Positions 35,248-45,437 are shown, counted from the stretch's first letter. The stretch is 64,000 nt of DNA from Fictibacillus gelatini DSM 15865 (GCF_000430745.1 NZ_AUMP01000003.1:219503-283502); one strand, 5' to 3'. Program-made: numbers and translations. Notes: generated by a model not told the origin, from the sequence alone.

Positions 35248-35295
35248 CTTGTCCCTTCTTTCATATGATTTCATATATCGTAGGGGAGGGACAAG
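35248..35295 (+). promoter_or_regulatory. Inverted repeat covering the ypjB ribosome binding site
   Basis: CTTGTCCCT (35248-35256) is the exact complement of AGGGACAAG (35287-35295). The right arm includes part of the GGGGAGGG Shine-Dalgarno of ypjB, whose ATG is at 35299. If transcribed together, the stem would hide the start. Confidence 0.5.
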
Positions 35296-35298
35296 TCA

Positions 35299-36087
35299 AT
35301 GAAAAAAATGCTATGTGCGGCCATACTTAGTTTTGCCATCTTTCCGTTTAATGTTCATGCGCAGACGGCCACAAAAGACTGGTCCGTTTTTAATGAACTT
35401 TCAGATAAAGTGTTAGAGCTCGGAAAAGAAGAGCGTTTTGACGAAGCAAGCGAAGTGCTTCAATATTTATCTAATCAATTCGAAAAGGGAAGCAGACAAA
35501 CGGAACTCACACCTGAAAAAGCGCAAATTATTGATAGCACAATGGAGCTGGCACGAGAGACGCTTGCGAGGCCAAATGAAACGAGTGAAGAAAAGTTAAA
35601 TAAATTAACCGGCTTTCGGCTTGTGATCGATGCGGTCAATTCAGACCATCAGCCACTCTGGAAACAAACAGAATATCAATTGATGAATCCATTAATGGAT
35701 ATGAAAAAAGCCATTCAAGATAAAAATATGCAGCGCTTTCAATTTGCAGCCAATCAGTTTTTATCACATTATGAAGTAATTCGTCCGGCTTTAATGATCG
35801 ATTTAAGTGACGTTGAACTTCAAAAATTAGATCAAGACATTGACTTTATTGATAAAAACAGAGATCACTTTGTAGGCTCTAAAGAGACGAAAGAGGAATT
35901 AGAGGTGATTCAGGCTGATTTTGAAGCATTATATCATGCGGATCGCGACACATCCGAACCATCATTATTCTGGCTAATTTTTTCCATCGGAGGAGTCATC
36001 TTTGTCACATTAACATATGTCGGATGGAGAAAATATAAAGCAGAAAAAGAAAATGTAAGGGTGACTAATAAACATAAAGATGTTTAA
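35299..36087 (+). CDS. ypjB: Sporulation protein YpjB
   Basis: The 262-residue protein has an N-terminal signal sequence (cut probably after VHA, residue 21), a long helical extracellular region and a C-terminal membrane helix (about 222-245) with a basic cytoplasmic tail. It fits the YpjB family, annotated as a sporulation protein in Bacillus. Molecular function unknown. Confidence 0.8.
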   Translation: MKKMLCAAILSFAIFPFNVHAQTATKDWSVFNELSDKVLELGKEERFDEASEVLQYLSNQFEKGSRQTELTPEKAQIIDSTMELARETLARPNETSEEKLNKLTGFRLVIDAVNSDHQPLWKQTEYQLMNPLMDMKKAIQDKNMQRFQFAANQFLSHYEVIRPALMIDLSDVELQKLDQDIDFIDKNRDHFVGSKETKEELEVIQADFEALYHADRDTSEPSLFWLIFSIGGVIFVTLTYVGWRKYKAEKENVRVTNKHKDV

Positions 36088-36153
36088 TTTGACAGCTTGT
36101 CGCTTGAAACTTAAGATAAGTTGTAAAGAACGTTTTGGAGGATTGACGGTAAC

Positions 36154-36831
36154 ATGTTTCTCATTTATTTCATACTGATCATGATAATTCCTATTTGGGC
36201 ACAGATGAAAGTTCAAAAAACATATGCGAAATATTCAGAAGTTCCGAATTCATATGGTTTAACGGGTGCTGAAGTTGCCCGCGAAATATTGGACCGGAAT
36301 GGACTTACACATGTTTCGATCGAACCGGTACACGGTCGCTTATCCGACCATTATGACCCAAGAGACAAAGTCGTGCGCCTGTCAGAAGAGAACTATTACG
36401 GTCAATCAATTGCAGGTGCCGCTGTTGCTGCACACGAAGTTGGCCACGCGATCCAGGATAGCAAAGGGTATGCTCCGCTCCGTTTCCGGCATGCGTTAGT
36501 CCCTGTAGCGAATATTGGATCAAATTTATCTTTTTTATTAATTATTGGCGGCGCCCTTCTTCATCTTGCTCAATTATATCTGCTTGGCATTCTTTTCATG
36601 GGTGCAGCTGTTTTGTTCCAGCTTGTCACATTACCGGTCGAATTTAATGCATCCAGCCGTGCGATGGACCAAATTGTCGAACTCGGGCTTATCCGCAACA
36701 ATGAAGAGCGCGAAGCAAGGAAAGTGTTAAATGCCGCTGCGCTGACGTATGTTGCTGCAGCTTTAATCGCTGTCCTGGAACTCGTTCGATTTATCTTAAT
36801 GTTTGTTGGAATGAATAGTGATGAAGATTAA
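36154..36831 (+). CDS. Membrane zinc metallopeptidase (YugP-like)
   Basis: The 225-residue protein has an N-terminal helix, a HEVGH zinc-peptidase motif in AAHEVGHAIQD (around residue 93) and two or three C-terminal membrane helices, with the third ligand probably in VEFNASSRAMD. This is the YugP-type zinc_peptidase_2 family. Substrate unknown. GGAGG is about 13 bases before ATG 36154, rather far. B. subtilis does not, as I recall, have this gene between ypjB and ypjC. Confidence 0.83.
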   Translation: MFLIYFILIMIIPIWAQMKVQKTYAKYSEVPNSYGLTGAEVAREILDRNGLTHVSIEPVHGRLSDHYDPRDKVVRLSEENYYGQSIAGAAVAAHEVGHAIQDSKGYAPLRFRHALVPVANIGSNLSFLLIIGGALLHLAQLYLLGILFMGAAVLFQLVTLPVEFNASSRAMDQIVELGLIRNNEEREARKVLNAAALTYVAAALIAVLELVRFILMFVGMNSDED

Positions 36832-36861
36832 AAAAACGAAGCGCACTCCGCTTCGTTTTTT
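36831..36861. terminator. Bidirectional terminator between the zinc peptidase gene and ypjC
   Basis: AAAAAACGAAGCG and CGCTTCGTTTTTT form a stem flanked by A and T runs, serving both converging genes. Confidence 0.9.
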
Positions 36862-37733
36862 TATCGTCCAATTGGATTCTTGTTTTCATCAAGGGTAAAT
36901 CCTTCGCCGAGAACTTCATGGACGTCATTGACGGTGACAAAGGCGTGTGGATCAACCCGTTCAATTACCTGTTTTAAACGGACGATCTCGTTGCGGGCAA
37001 TGACGCAATAAAGGACTTCCCGATAATTGCCTGTGAAGCTTCCTTTTCCAGTAAGAAGAGTTGCCCCTCTTTCCAATTCCTTCATAATTAATGCCGCAAT
37101 TTCCGCATTTTTATCCGAGATAATCATCACTGCTTTACCAGAATAGGCGCCTTCCTGCATAAAGTCGATCACTCTTGCTCCGATAAATACAGCAACTAGT
37201 GTATACATCGCTTCTTTATAATTTAAATAAATAAGTGAAGACGTAATGACAACCGCATCGAACATGAACATTGTTTTTCCTATGCTCCATCCGAAATATT
37301 TATGTACAAGCCGGGCGATAATGTCGACCCCTCCGGTTGTCCCGCCAAACCGAAAAATGATGCCTAAGCCGATCCCGATAAAGACACCGGCAAAAAGAGC
37401 GGCAAGTGTCATATCACTTTTTAAATTGATATTCAATGTAGAATAGCGTTGGAATAAATATAAAAAAACCGAAACGCCTACTGTTCCGATAATCGTATAC
37501 ATAAACGTTGTTCTGCCAAGTAGTTTCCACCCGATGAAAAATAACGGTATATTCAAGATAAGGTTCGTGTACGACGGATCGATATTGAACAGAAAATATA
37601 AAATGAGCGTAATTCCGGTAAATCCGCCTTCTGCAAGGTTATTGGCCATATTAAAATGTACGAGTCCAAATGAAAAAACGGCGGTTCCAAATAAAATAAG
37701 CAAAATATTTTTAATACGGATTGGATAATTCAT
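36861..37733 (-). CDS. ypjC: YitT-family membrane protein YpjC
   Basis: The 290-residue protein has about five N-terminal membrane segments (to about residue 170) followed by a soluble DUF2179 domain (about 200-285) with FTGNYREVLYCVIARNEI. Function unknown. On the minus strand AGGGGGAA precedes the ATG at 37733. It runs opposite to its neighbours, divergent from dapB, and ypjD, expected nearby, is missing. Confidence 0.88.
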   Translation of the reverse strand: MNYPIRIKNILLILFGTAVFSFGLVHFNMANNLAEGGFTGITLILYFLFNIDPSYTNLILNIPLFFIGWKLLGRTTFMYTIIGTVGVSVFLYLFQRYSTLNINLKSDMTLAALFAGVFIGIGLGIIFRFGGTTGGVDIIARLVHKYFGWSIGKTMFMFDAVVITSSLIYLNYKEAMYTLVAVFIGARVIDFMQEGAYSGKAVMIISDKNAEIAALIMKELERGATLLTGKGSFTGNYREVLYCVIARNEIVRLKQVIERVDPHAFVTVNDVHEVLGEGFTLDENKNPIGR

Positions 37734-37763
37734 GTAATTCCCCCTAATTGATACTCGGATTCC

Positions 37764-37792
37764 ATTATAGTCGAAAAAAATAGCCTATTCAA
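37764..37792 (-). promoter_or_regulatory. SigA promoter for ypjC
   Basis: On the minus strand TTGAAT (37792-37787) and TATAAT (37769-37764) are 17 bases apart. Confidence 0.7.
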
Positions 37793-37805
37793 TTTTTCAT
37801 TTAAT

Positions 37806-37834
37806 TTGTCAAACTTGTCATCATTCGCTAACAT
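37806..37834 (+). promoter_or_regulatory. SigA promoter for dapB
   Basis: TTGTCA (37806-37811) and TAACAT (37829-37834) are 17 bases apart. It is 14 bases from the divergent ypjC promoter, so one bound protein could affect both. Confidence 0.55.
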
Positions 37835-37889
37835 GAACTAAGAGAGGATAAGAGGTAAAACTTCATATGGAAAAAGGAGAGATTGAAGA

Positions 37890-38693
37890 ATGAGTAAGAC
37901 GATAAATATTGTAATAGCAGGACCAAGAGGGAAAATGGGCAAGGAAGCCGTTCAAATGGTGCAAGGAACCGGCCATTTTAATCTTGTTGCCGTCGTTGAT
38001 TCACGAAATGATGGTTTGATGTTGAAAGATTTAGAGGGGATGCCGCCATTAAATATACCGGTATACGATGACCTGAGAAAATGCTTAAGTGATATTCGTG
38101 CAGATGTATTGGTTGATCTTACAAAGCCTGAAGTCGGGAAAAAACATCTGGAAATCGCGCTTGAGATGAATGTCCGTCCTGTCATCGGAACAACAGGGTT
38201 TACAGATGAAGATCTTAATCGGATTGAAAACCTTGCAGCCGAAAAAGAATTGGGGGCGATTATTGCGCCGAACTTTGCAATAGGAGCCATTTTAATGATG
38301 AAATTTGCCCAGATGGCTTCCCGTTATCTTCCTGATGTTGAAATTATTGAACAGCACCATGACCAGAAGCTCGACGCTCCATCAGGCACAGCGATCAAGA
38401 CGGCACAATTAATCGAGCAAGTAAGGAAATCGAAAAAGCAAGGACATCCTGATGAAAAAGAGGAGTTAAAGGGTGCGCGCGGCGCGGAAATGGACGGCAT
38501 TCGGATACATAGCGTACGGCTTCCGGGGTTAGTAGCCCATCAAGAAGTGATATTTGGCGGAGTCGGTCAGACATTGAAAATTCGTCATGACTCAATCGCA
38601 AGGTCTTCTTTTATGCCAGGCATAAAACTTGCAGTTGAGACGGTAATGCAGTTAGATCATCTTGTATATGGTCTAGAAAATATCATTGAATAA
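37890..38693 (+). CDS. dapB: 4-hydroxy-tetrahydrodipicolinate reductase
   Basis: The 267-residue enzyme reduces the DapA product in lysine, cell-wall and dipicolinate synthesis. [14 protein letters not shown] is the nucleotide-binding loop; [18 protein letters not shown] holds the catalytic His-His-x3-Lys. AAAGGAG precedes ATG 37890. It heads a run of genes to birA. Confidence 0.96.
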   Translation: MSKTINIVIAGPRGKMGKEAVQMVQGTGHFNLVAVVDSRNDGLMLKDLEGMPPLNIPVYDDLRKCLSDIRADVLVDLTKPEVGKKHLEIALEMNVRPVIGTTGFTDEDLNRIENLAAEKELGAIIAPNFAIGAILMMKFAQMASRYLPDVEIIEQHHDQKLDAPSGTAIKTAQLIEQVRKSKKQGHPDEKEELKGARGAEMDGIRIHSVRLPGLVAHQEVIFGGVGQTLKIRHDSIARSSFMPGIKLAVETVMQLDHLVYGLENIIE

Positions 38694-38725
38694 AATTCGG
38701 CTGCTTTTTAAGAGGGGGAATGGTT

Positions 38726-39139
38726 GTGAAAATCGCGCTTATCGCACATGATAAGAAAAAACAGGAAATGATTCATTTTACGCTTGCCTATACGCATATT
38801 TTAAAAAAACACACACTCTTTGCCACCGGAACGACTGGCACAAAAATTATGGAGGCGACAGGCTTATCGGTCCATCGGTTCCAGTCAGGACCGCTTGGCG
38901 GAGATCAGCAAATCGGTGCCCTAATTGCAGAAAATGAAATGGATTTAGTCATCTTTTTTCGAGATCCGTTAACGGCCCAACCTCACGAGCCTGATGTTAA
39001 TGCCTTAATGAGGCTTTGTGACGTCTATCAAATTCCCCTTGCAACAAATGTGGCGAGCGGAGAGCTATTTATCCGCGCAATGGAGCGGGGAGAATTTAAC
39101 TGGAGAACGATTATTCATGAGAGGGAAAATAAAGAATGA
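38726..39139 (+). CDS. mgsA: Methylglyoxal synthase
   Basis: The 137-residue enzyme converts dihydroxyacetone phosphate to methylglyoxal. [32 protein letters not shown] and [12 protein letters not shown] are the conserved blocks, with the catalytic Asp in GGDQQ. GTG 38726 has AGGGGG 8 bases upstream; the ATG at 38720 is too close to it. The last bases overlap bshB1 (ATGA). Confidence 0.95.
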   Translation: MKIALIAHDKKKQEMIHFTLAYTHILKKHTLFATGTTGTKIMEATGLSVHRFQSGPLGGDQQIGALIAENEMDLVIFFRDPLTAQPHEPDVNALMRLCDVYQIPLATNVASGELFIRAMERGEFNWRTIIHERENKE

Positions 39140-39831
39140 AAAACAAAACGTGGCTAGCATTTGGCGCCCATAGCGATGATGTCGAAATTGGAATGGGGGC
39201 GAGCATTTACAAACATACGAAAAACGGCGGACGTGTAATTATCTGTGATCTAACAGAAGCTGAGCTCTCTTCTAACGGCACAGTTGAACTTCGCAAAACG
39301 GAAGCAAATGAAGCGGCCCGTCTCTTAGGTGTAGCTGAGCGGTTGAATTTACAGCTTCCTGATCGTGGATTGTACATAAATGATGATTATATATTAAAAA
39401 TCGTTTCCGTTATTCGTAAAGTGAAGCCAGATGTTATTTTCGCGCCTTTCTGGGAGGATCGGCATCCTGACCATGGCAATTGTGCAAGGCTTGTAGACGA
39501 AGCGGTCTTCTCTAGCGGCGTGAAAAAGGTGACCGATCCGGAGAATCTTGAACCCCACCGCACCGGAAGCGTCTATTATTATTTTATCAATGGGTTCCAT
39601 AAACCGGATTGTTTAGTGGATGTTTCAGAGGATTATGAGCACAAGATTGCTGCTTTAAATGCGTACAAAAGCCAGTTTATAAAAACCGCCGATAGCTTCA
39701 ATACTCCTCTAGTAAATGGTTATATTGAATCGGTGAAGGCAAGGGAGCTTTTGTTTGGCAAAGAGGCAGGCATTTGTTTTGCTGAAGGTTTTATGTGCAA
39801 AAGACCAATTGTTTTAAAGGAGTTACTATGA
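39136..39831 (+). CDS. bshB1: Bacillithiol synthesis deacetylase BshB1
   Basis: The 231-residue zinc enzyme deacetylates GlcNAc-malate to GlcN-malate in bacillithiol synthesis. AHSDDVEIG near the N-terminus and HPDHGN in the middle are the metal-binding motifs of this PIG-L family. It overlaps mgsA and bshA by four bases each (ATGA), so the three are coupled. Confidence 0.95.
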   Translation: MKNKTWLAFGAHSDDVEIGMGASIYKHTKNGGRVIICDLTEAELSSNGTVELRKTEANEAARLLGVAERLNLQLPDRGLYINDDYILKIVSVIRKVKPDVIFAPFWEDRHPDHGNCARLVDEAVFSSGVKKVTDPENLEPHRTGSVYYYFINGFHKPDCLVDVSEDYEHKIAALNAYKSQFIKTADSFNTPLVNGYIESVKARELLFGKEAGICFAEGFMCKRPIVLKELL

Positions 39832-40955
39832 AATTAAAAATTGGTATAACCTGTTATCCATCAGTAGGAGGATCCGGTGTCGTCGCGACGGAATTAGGGA
39901 AGATGTTGGCGGAAAGAGGTCATGAGGTTCATTTTATCACGTCAGGCCTGCCGTTTCGACTCGGGCGGCTTTACGAAAATATTTTTTATCATGAGGTGAA
40001 GGTGAATCAATATTCCGTTTTTCAATATCCTCCATATGATTTGACGCTGGCAAGCAGAATGGCGGAAGTCGCCAAAAGAGAGAAGCTCGATTTGATTCAC
40101 GTCCACTATGCCATCCCACACGCCGTATGTGCTTACTTAGCGAAACAAATGGTCGGCGATTCATTAAAAATCGTGACGACTCTTCATGGAACGGATATAA
40201 CGGTTTTAGGCTATGATCCATCATTAAGCGGAATGATCCGATTCGGTATTGAAAACTCGGATGTCGTCACATCTGTATCCAATAGTTTAAAAGAAGAGAC
40301 GAGAAGTTTATTATCAACCGATAAAGACATTCTTCCGGTTTACAACTTTATTGACGAACGGGTTTACTATAGGCGAAAACAATCGTCGCTAAGGGAAGTT
40401 TATGGCATATCCCCGGATGAAAAGGTGATCGTACATATTTCGAATTTCCGAGCCGTCAAACGGGTGCCCGATGTGATTCGTTCTTTCAAAATCATTAACA
40501 GCACGCTTCCTTCGAAATTATTACTGATCGGAAATGGTCCTGAGCTTTCCGTTTGTTGCGGGTTAGTTCGAGAGCTTGGACTTGAAGGGGATGTCCTGTT
40601 CTTAGGAAAACAGGATAATATTGCTGAGTTGTATTCGATCAGCGATTTAAAATTGCTGTTATCGGAAAAAGAAAGTTTTGGCCTTGTCGCACTTGAGGCA
40701 ATGTCATGTGGTGTTCCTGTCATTGGGACAAAAATTGGTGGCATCCCTGAAGTGATTGTCGATAAGGAAACGGGATATTTAGTCGAAGTAGGAAATATTG
40801 AAGAGACAGCAAATCAAGCCATACAATTATTGCAAGATCCGGAGAAACACAGGAGTTTTTCGGAAAATGCTATTCGCCATGTGCGCAAAACATTTCATTC
40901 TGAAAAAATCGTCAGCGAGTATGAATCGATCTATTATGAAGTTTTAAAAGGATAG
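39828..40955 (+). CDS. bshA: N-acetyl-alpha-D-glucosaminyl L-malate synthase BshA
   Basis: The 375-residue GT4 glycosyltransferase joins GlcNAc from UDP-GlcNAc to L-malate, the first step of bacillithiol synthesis. [15 protein letters not shown] is the N-terminal glycine loop and [20 protein letters not shown] the E(x7)E nucleotide-sugar motif. AAAGGAG precedes ATG 39828. An upstream in-frame start at 39795 falls inside bshB1. Confidence 0.96.
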   Translation: MKLKIGITCYPSVGGSGVVATELGKMLAERGHEVHFITSGLPFRLGRLYENIFYHEVKVNQYSVFQYPPYDLTLASRMAEVAKREKLDLIHVHYAIPHAVCAYLAKQMVGDSLKIVTTLHGTDITVLGYDPSLSGMIRFGIENSDVVTSVSNSLKEETRSLLSTDKDILPVYNFIDERVYYRRKQSSLREVYGISPDEKVIVHISNFRAVKRVPDVIRSFKIINSTLPSKLLLIGNGPELSVCCGLVRELGLEGDVLFLGKQDNIAELYSISDLKLLLSEKESFGLVALEAMSCGVPVIGTKIGGIPEVIVDKETGYLVEVGNIEETANQAIQLLQDPEKHRSFSENAIRHVRKTFHSEKIVSEYESIYYEVLKG

Positions 40956-40962
40956 TGGTGCT

Positions 40963-42162
40963 ATGCAGTCGTCTTTTGTTGAGGCAAGTGAAGTATTAAA
41001 CAAACTAAAAGAAGCGGGGTACAAAGCTTATTTTGTCGGCGGCTCTGTCCGGGATTATTTAATGGAAAGAGAGATTGGTGATATTGACATTGCAACGAAT
41101 GCAACACCTGAAGAAGTCATGTCACTCTTTTCTAAAACCATTCCTGTAGGGCTAAAACATGGAACGGTCATTGTTCGCCACAGGCACGAGTCATATGAAG
41201 TGACGACATTTCGAAAAGAATCAAACTATGAAGATAAGCGGCATCCTTCGTCCGTCGTCTTTATCGACTCCCTTTATGAAGATTTAGCGAGAAGAGACTT
41301 TACGATGAATGCGATGGCGATGGACGAAAATGGTGAAATATACGATCCATATAATGGCAGGAAGGCGATCCAGCTAAAACAAATTGAAACGGTCGGAGAT
41401 GCTTCCCACCGGTTTCAAGAGGATCCCCTTAGAATAATGCGGGCGCTAAGATTTATGAGCGTGTACGGTTTTTCTCTTGAAGAAAAAACAAAACAAGCTT
41501 GTATTCAGTTATCACATGAATTAAAGGCGATTTCCGTCGAACGAATGGCCGTCGAATTTATTAAATTGCTCGCGGGCAGCCATTGCTCTGGCGCGCTTAA
41601 AATGATTGATGAATACCACATCTACCGCTTTTTGCCGGCTTTGAGTGAGTATGATCAATCATTTAAAGCACTGTTTCCGATCGATTGGGACAGGCTGGAA
41701 TCCAATGAAGAACGGTGGACGCTTCTCTTGTTTTTGCTGGGCGTCGATGATATTCCGTCATTCTTAAGAAAGTGGAAATTACCGAATTCGCTCATTAAAA
41801 AAGCGGTAAAACTCATTTCGTTTATTGATAAACCGCTTTCTCTCTGGGATATTTATAGGTTAGGTCTGAAAGACAGTCTGTCATGCCAGAGGATGAGCAA
41901 TCTATTGAATGGCAGGACGCCTTATCATGATTTTAAGAAAATCAAGGAACAATATGATTCTCTGGCTATCAAATCAAGAAAAGATATCGCATTAGAAACG
42001 AACGCAATAGTAAACGTTATAGCGAAAAAAAGGGGGCCATGGATCAACACCCTTCTTTCCGAAATGCAAAAAGCGATCGTAGAGAAAAGGCTTAAAAATA
42101 ATGAAAAGGAACTCATGGAATGGGTGAGGAGGTGGAAAGAAAATGAGACAACAACTTCTTGA
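40963..42162 (+). CDS. cca: CCA tRNA nucleotidyltransferase
   Basis: The 399-residue class II enzyme adds or repairs the 3' CCA of tRNAs. GGSVRDYLM and the metal-binding DID in GDIDIATNATPEEV are present, as is RRDFTMNAMAMD. It overlaps birA by 20 bases. Confidence 0.95.
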   Translation: MQSSFVEASEVLNKLKEAGYKAYFVGGSVRDYLMEREIGDIDIATNATPEEVMSLFSKTIPVGLKHGTVIVRHRHESYEVTTFRKESNYEDKRHPSSVVFIDSLYEDLARRDFTMNAMAMDENGEIYDPYNGRKAIQLKQIETVGDASHRFQEDPLRIMRALRFMSVYGFSLEEKTKQACIQLSHELKAISVERMAVEFIKLLAGSHCSGALKMIDEYHIYRFLPALSEYDQSFKALFPIDWDRLESNEERWTLLLFLLGVDDIPSFLRKWKLPNSLIKKAVKLISFIDKPLSLWDIYRLGLKDSLSCQRMSNLLNGRTPYHDFKKIKEQYDSLAIKSRKDIALETNAIVNVIAKKRGPWINTLLSEMQKAIVEKRLKNNEKELMEWVRRWKENETTTS

Positions 42163-43117
42163 AATGTTAATGAATCATCAAGGCGAATTTTTATCAGGGC
42201 AACAAATTAGCGACCAATTGAATTGTTCACGGACGGCGATTTGGAAACATATTGCCGAACTTAGAAAACAAGGATATCAAGTTGAGGCTGCGCCTAAAAA
42301 AGGGTATCGAATTCTTTCATCACCAGATGCTGTCACAGCGGATGAAATCTCCATTCGCCTGAAAACGGAAAAGTTTGGCCGGCAGATTGTCTCTAAAGAA
42401 TCAGTGTCAAGCACTCAGGAAATTGCCCATAAGCTTTCTCATGAAAAATGCGAGGAAGGCACGCTCGTCGTGGCTGATGAACAGACGGGTGCAAGAGGAA
42501 GAATGGGAAGGCCGTGGCAATCGCCAAAAGGGAGCGGAATATGGATGAGCCTCATTCTTCGACCGGAGATTCCGCTGCAAAGAGCCCCGCAATTAACGTT
42601 ACTAACCGCAGTCGCCGTTGTAAAAGCGATCCATAAAGTAACCGGTCTTAACGCGGAAATCAAGTGGCCAAATGATATTTTAATCAATGGAAAAAAGGTC
42701 GTTGGCATTTTAACCGAATTGCAAGCGGAGGCCGATCGAATTAATTCGGTCATCATTGGGATTGGAATGAATGTCAATCTTTCATCAGACGAACTTCCAG
42801 ATGAAATCAGGGGAATCGCCACTAGCTTACAAATCGAAACGGGTCAAGCTATTCGGAGGGCGGATTTGATTGCGGCTGTCATGAAAGAGATGGAGTTATT
42901 GTACAAGCAATATTTACAAGAAGGATTTCATCTCATTAAACTTTTATGGGAAAGTTATGCGCTAAGTTTAGGCAAACGAATTAAAGTCCGGACGATCAGT
43001 GGGGAATTTGAAGGATTTGCGAAAGGGATAACCGATGAAGGTGTCCTCCTGTTAGAAGATGACGAAAATCAAATCCATCAAATTTATTCAGCGGATATAG
43101 AGATACCCCGGTCGTGA
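42143..43117 (+). CDS. birA: Biotin ligase / biotin repressor BirA
   Basis: The 324-residue bifunctional protein has an N-terminal helix-turn-helix (SGQQISDQLNCSRTAIWKHI), a central ligase domain with GARGRMGRPWQSPKGSGIW (biotinyl-AMP loop) and KWPNDILING, and a C-terminal SH3-like domain. It biotinylates carboxylases and represses biotin genes. GAGGAGGTGG precedes ATG 42143 inside cca. Confidence 0.95.
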   Translation: MRQQLLEMLMNHQGEFLSGQQISDQLNCSRTAIWKHIAELRKQGYQVEAAPKKGYRILSSPDAVTADEISIRLKTEKFGRQIVSKESVSSTQEIAHKLSHEKCEEGTLVVADEQTGARGRMGRPWQSPKGSGIWMSLILRPEIPLQRAPQLTLLTAVAVVKAIHKVTGLNAEIKWPNDILINGKKVVGILTELQAEADRINSVIIGIGMNVNLSSDELPDEIRGIATSLQIETGQAIRRADLIAAVMKEMELLYKQYLQEGFHLIKLLWESYALSLGKRIKVRTISGEFEGFAKGITDEGVLLLEDDENQIHQIYSADIEIPRS

Positions 43118-43166
43118 AATTTATGATAAAGTAATAGTGTAAATAAAGGCGGTATCTTAATTTTTA

Positions 43167-43324
43167 AGAACTGCACTTTTTTGCGGAAATCATTTTTAAA
43201 AGCAAGTTCTGCCTAGATCCAAACTGGACCGGGACAGAGGGATGTTTATAACGATTCAGTCCTTCTTCCTTTGCGAGAAGGATTTTTTTGACTCCTCTGT
43301 TCCTCCTACAGAAAAAAGGAGGAA
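43167..43324 (+). promoter_or_regulatory. Structured leader of panBCD with terminator and ribosome-binding-site hairpin
   Basis: Four pairings can be seen. AGAACTGC (43167-43174) pairs with GCAAGTTCT (43202-43210) leaving one bulged A. GGGACAGAGG (43231-43240) pairs with CCTCTGTTCC (43294-43303) and encloses a terminator, TCCTTCT (43260-43266) with AGAAGGA (43276-43282) and seven T residues. TTCCTCCT (43300-43307) pairs with AGGAGGAA (43317-43324), hiding the panB ribosome binding site. A pan RNA motif is known upstream of panB in Firmicutes; I cannot confirm that this is it. Confidence 0.6.
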
Positions 43325-43329
43325 AAAAG

Positions 43330-44166
43330 ATGATGAAAAACACACAGAGCTTTCTAAAAATGAAGCGAAATGGTGAAAAAATCGCAATGGTGACAGCTTA
43401 TGATTATCCTTCCGCCCATTTGTGCGAGCGGGCGGAAGTGGACATCATACTTGTCGGTGATTCACTCGGCATGGTTGTCCTCGGATTGGAATCGACCATT
43501 TCGGTAACGCTCGATGATATGATTCACCATACAAAAGCGGTTAAGCGAGGGGCGCCGAACACCTTTATTGTAACCGACATGCCATTTATGACGTACCATG
43601 CATCAAAAGAAGAAACCGTTAGAAATGCAAGGGCTTTAATGCAAAAGGGTGGATGTCATGCGTTAAAGCTTGAAGGAGCGAAAGACGTTGTTCCAATGAT
43701 CCGCGCTCTTACAGATGCCGGAGTCCCTGTCGTCGGCCACCTTGGCTTGACACCGCAATCAGCCTTAGTATTGGGTGGTTATAAAGTGCAGGGAAGAGAA
43801 GCGGAGGCGGCTGCGCAGTTAGTAGAGGAAGCAAAAGCTGTAGAAGCGGCCGGCGCGTTTATGCTCGTCCTCGAATGTGTTCCGAAACAATTGGCTGAAC
43901 TGATTTCGGAACGTTTGACGATTCCGGTCATCGGCATTGGTGCGGGAAATAAGACGGACGGACAAGTACTCGTTTACCATGACTTATTGGGTTATGGATT
44001 CCATCATATTCCAAAATTCGCCAAAAAATATGCAAGCGTCGGAGTCCAGATGACGAGTGCAATCAAGTCGTATTGTAAAGAAGTGAAGGCGGGGCAATTT
44101 CCGGCGGATGAGCATTCGTTTACGATGAAACAAGAAGAAATTGAAGCGGTTTACGGAGGAAAGTAA
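43330..44166 (+). CDS. panB: 3-methyl-2-oxobutanoate hydroxymethyltransferase
   Basis: The 278-residue enzyme makes ketopantoate from 2-oxoisovalerate. [20 protein letters not shown] (metal-binding Asp), [12 protein letters not shown] and the catalytic ECVP stretch are present. AGGAGG lies 7 bases before ATG 43330; the ATG at 43333 is also possible. A frame extending upstream through the leader is not coding. panC follows at once. Confidence 0.95.
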   Translation: MMKNTQSFLKMKRNGEKIAMVTAYDYPSAHLCERAEVDIILVGDSLGMVVLGLESTISVTLDDMIHHTKAVKRGAPNTFIVTDMPFMTYHASKEETVRNARALMQKGGCHALKLEGAKDVVPMIRALTDAGVPVVGHLGLTPQSALVLGGYKVQGREAEAAAQLVEEAKAVEAAGAFMLVLECVPKQLAELISERLTIPVIGIGAGNKTDGQVLVYHDLLGYGFHHIPKFAKKYASVGVQMTSAIKSYCKEVKAGQFPADEHSFTMKQEEIEAVYGGK

Positions 44167-44167
44167 C

Positions 44168-45010
44168 TTGAAAATTATACAGTCGATTCAACATATGAAA
44201 GATTACGTAACCGAATGCCGCCAAAGAGGGAAATCGATCGGGTTTGTTCCGACGATGGGATTTTTGCATGAAGGCCATTTGTCGCTAATTGAAGCCGCCC
44301 GTCGGGAAAATGATATCGTTGTGTTAAGCATTTTTGTCAATCCTCTTCAATTTGGTCCGAATGAAGACTTTGACCGCTATCCACGCGATATTGAGCGGGA
44401 TGAATTGCTTGCAAAAGAAAAAAAAGTAGATGTCTTGTTTTACCCGGGAGTTGAAGAAATGTATCCGACTCCTCCTTCTGCCGTAGTAACGGTAAAGAAG
44501 CGAGTGAATGTTTTATGTGGAAAATCAAGAGAGGGTCATTTTGATGGCGTCGCGACTGTTCTTGTCAAATTGTTTCATATTATTCAACCTACAAAAGTTT
44601 ACTTTGGAATGAAAGATGCACAGCAAGTGGCTGTAGTGGACGGTCTTATTCAAGACTTTAATTTTCCAATAGAAATGATCCCTGTACCTACCGTGAGAGA
44701 AGATGATGGACTCGCTAAAAGTTCGCGCAATGTTTATTTAACGGAAGATGAGCGGAAAGAAGCACCTCACCTATATCGATCATTACTATTAGGTAAAGAG
44801 ATGGTAGTCTCTGAAAAAAACATTTCATATGTAAAAGAAAAAATGGTAGAGTATATACAGGAACATACAAGCGGGGAAGTAGACTATTACGAAATTCTAT
44901 CTTTTCCGGAATTGAAAGAACTGGATCGAGTGGAAGGATCGATAATTATCGCACTTGCCGTTAAATTTTCAAAGGCCCGGTTAATTGATAATATTACATT
45001 TTCCATTTAA
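44168..45010 (+). CDS. panC: Pantothenate synthetase
   Basis: The 280-residue enzyme joins pantoate and beta-alanine with [17 protein letters not shown] is the HxGH-type nucleotide site, and [16 protein letters not shown] and [10 protein letters not shown] (KMSKS-like) follow. The start is TTG 44168 with GGAGGAAAG just upstream in the end of panB. Longer in-frame starts would lie inside panB. Confidence 0.95.
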   Translation: MKIIQSIQHMKDYVTECRQRGKSIGFVPTMGFLHEGHLSLIEAARRENDIVVLSIFVNPLQFGPNEDFDRYPRDIERDELLAKEKKVDVLFYPGVEEMYPTPPSAVVTVKKRVNVLCGKSREGHFDGVATVLVKLFHIIQPTKVYFGMKDAQQVAVVDGLIQDFNFPIEMIPVPTVREDDGLAKSSRNVYLTEDERKEAPHLYRSLLLGKEMVVSEKNISYVKEKMVEYIQEHTSGEVDYYEILSFPELKELDRVEGSIIIALAVKFSKARLIDNITFSI

Positions 45011-45026
45011 ATATGAGGTGACAACG

Positions 45027-45410
45027 ATGTATCGAACATTAATGAAAGGCAAAATTCATCGTGCCCGTGTAACTGAAGCGAATTTAAATTATGTTGGCAG
45101 CATCACTATCGATGAAGATATACTTGATGCGGTTGATATGCTCCCTAATGAAAAAGTCCAAATTGTAAATAATAATAATGGAGCGCGTTTTGAAACGTAT
45201 ATCATTCCCGGGCAAAGAGGAAGCGGGGTCATTTGCTTAAATGGTGCCGCAGCCCGTCTTGTGCAGGAAGGGGATGTCGTTATTATTATTTCGTATGGCA
45301 TGTATGATGAAAAGGAAGTTAAAACACATCAACCGAAAGTTGCCATTATGGATGAAAATAATAAAATTGTCGACATGTTAGGTTATGAACCGGCTTCTAC
45401 GATTCTTTAA
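45027..45410 (+). CDS. panD: Aspartate 1-decarboxylase
   Basis: The 127-residue proenzyme makes beta-alanine. It cleaves itself at Gly24-Ser25 in NYVGSITID to form the pyruvoyl group. GAGGTGA precedes ATG 45027. Last gene of panBCD; the terminator overlaps its stop codon. Confidence 0.97.
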   Translation: MYRTLMKGKIHRARVTEANLNYVGSITIDEDILDAVDMLPNEKVQIVNNNNGARFETYIIPGQRGSGVICLNGAAARLVQEGDVVIIISYGMYDEKEVKTHQPKVAIMDENNKIVDMLGYEPASTIL

Positions 45411-45437
45411 CCCCTCCTTTAAAAGGGGTTTTTCTTT
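45409..45437 (+). terminator. Rho-independent terminator after panD
   Basis: AACCCCT (45409-45415) and AGGGGTT (45424-45430) form the stem, followed by TTTCTTTTG. Confidence 0.85.

Noticed and set aside
43141-43260. T-box riboswitch before panB
   Set aside because: I could not find the conserved T-box antiterminator bulge sequence or a specifier loop; the leader looks different.
43288-43329. Upstream extension of panB through the leader
   Set aside because: It would translate the terminator and ribosome-binding-site hairpin; the start with AGGAGG at 7 bases is at 43330.
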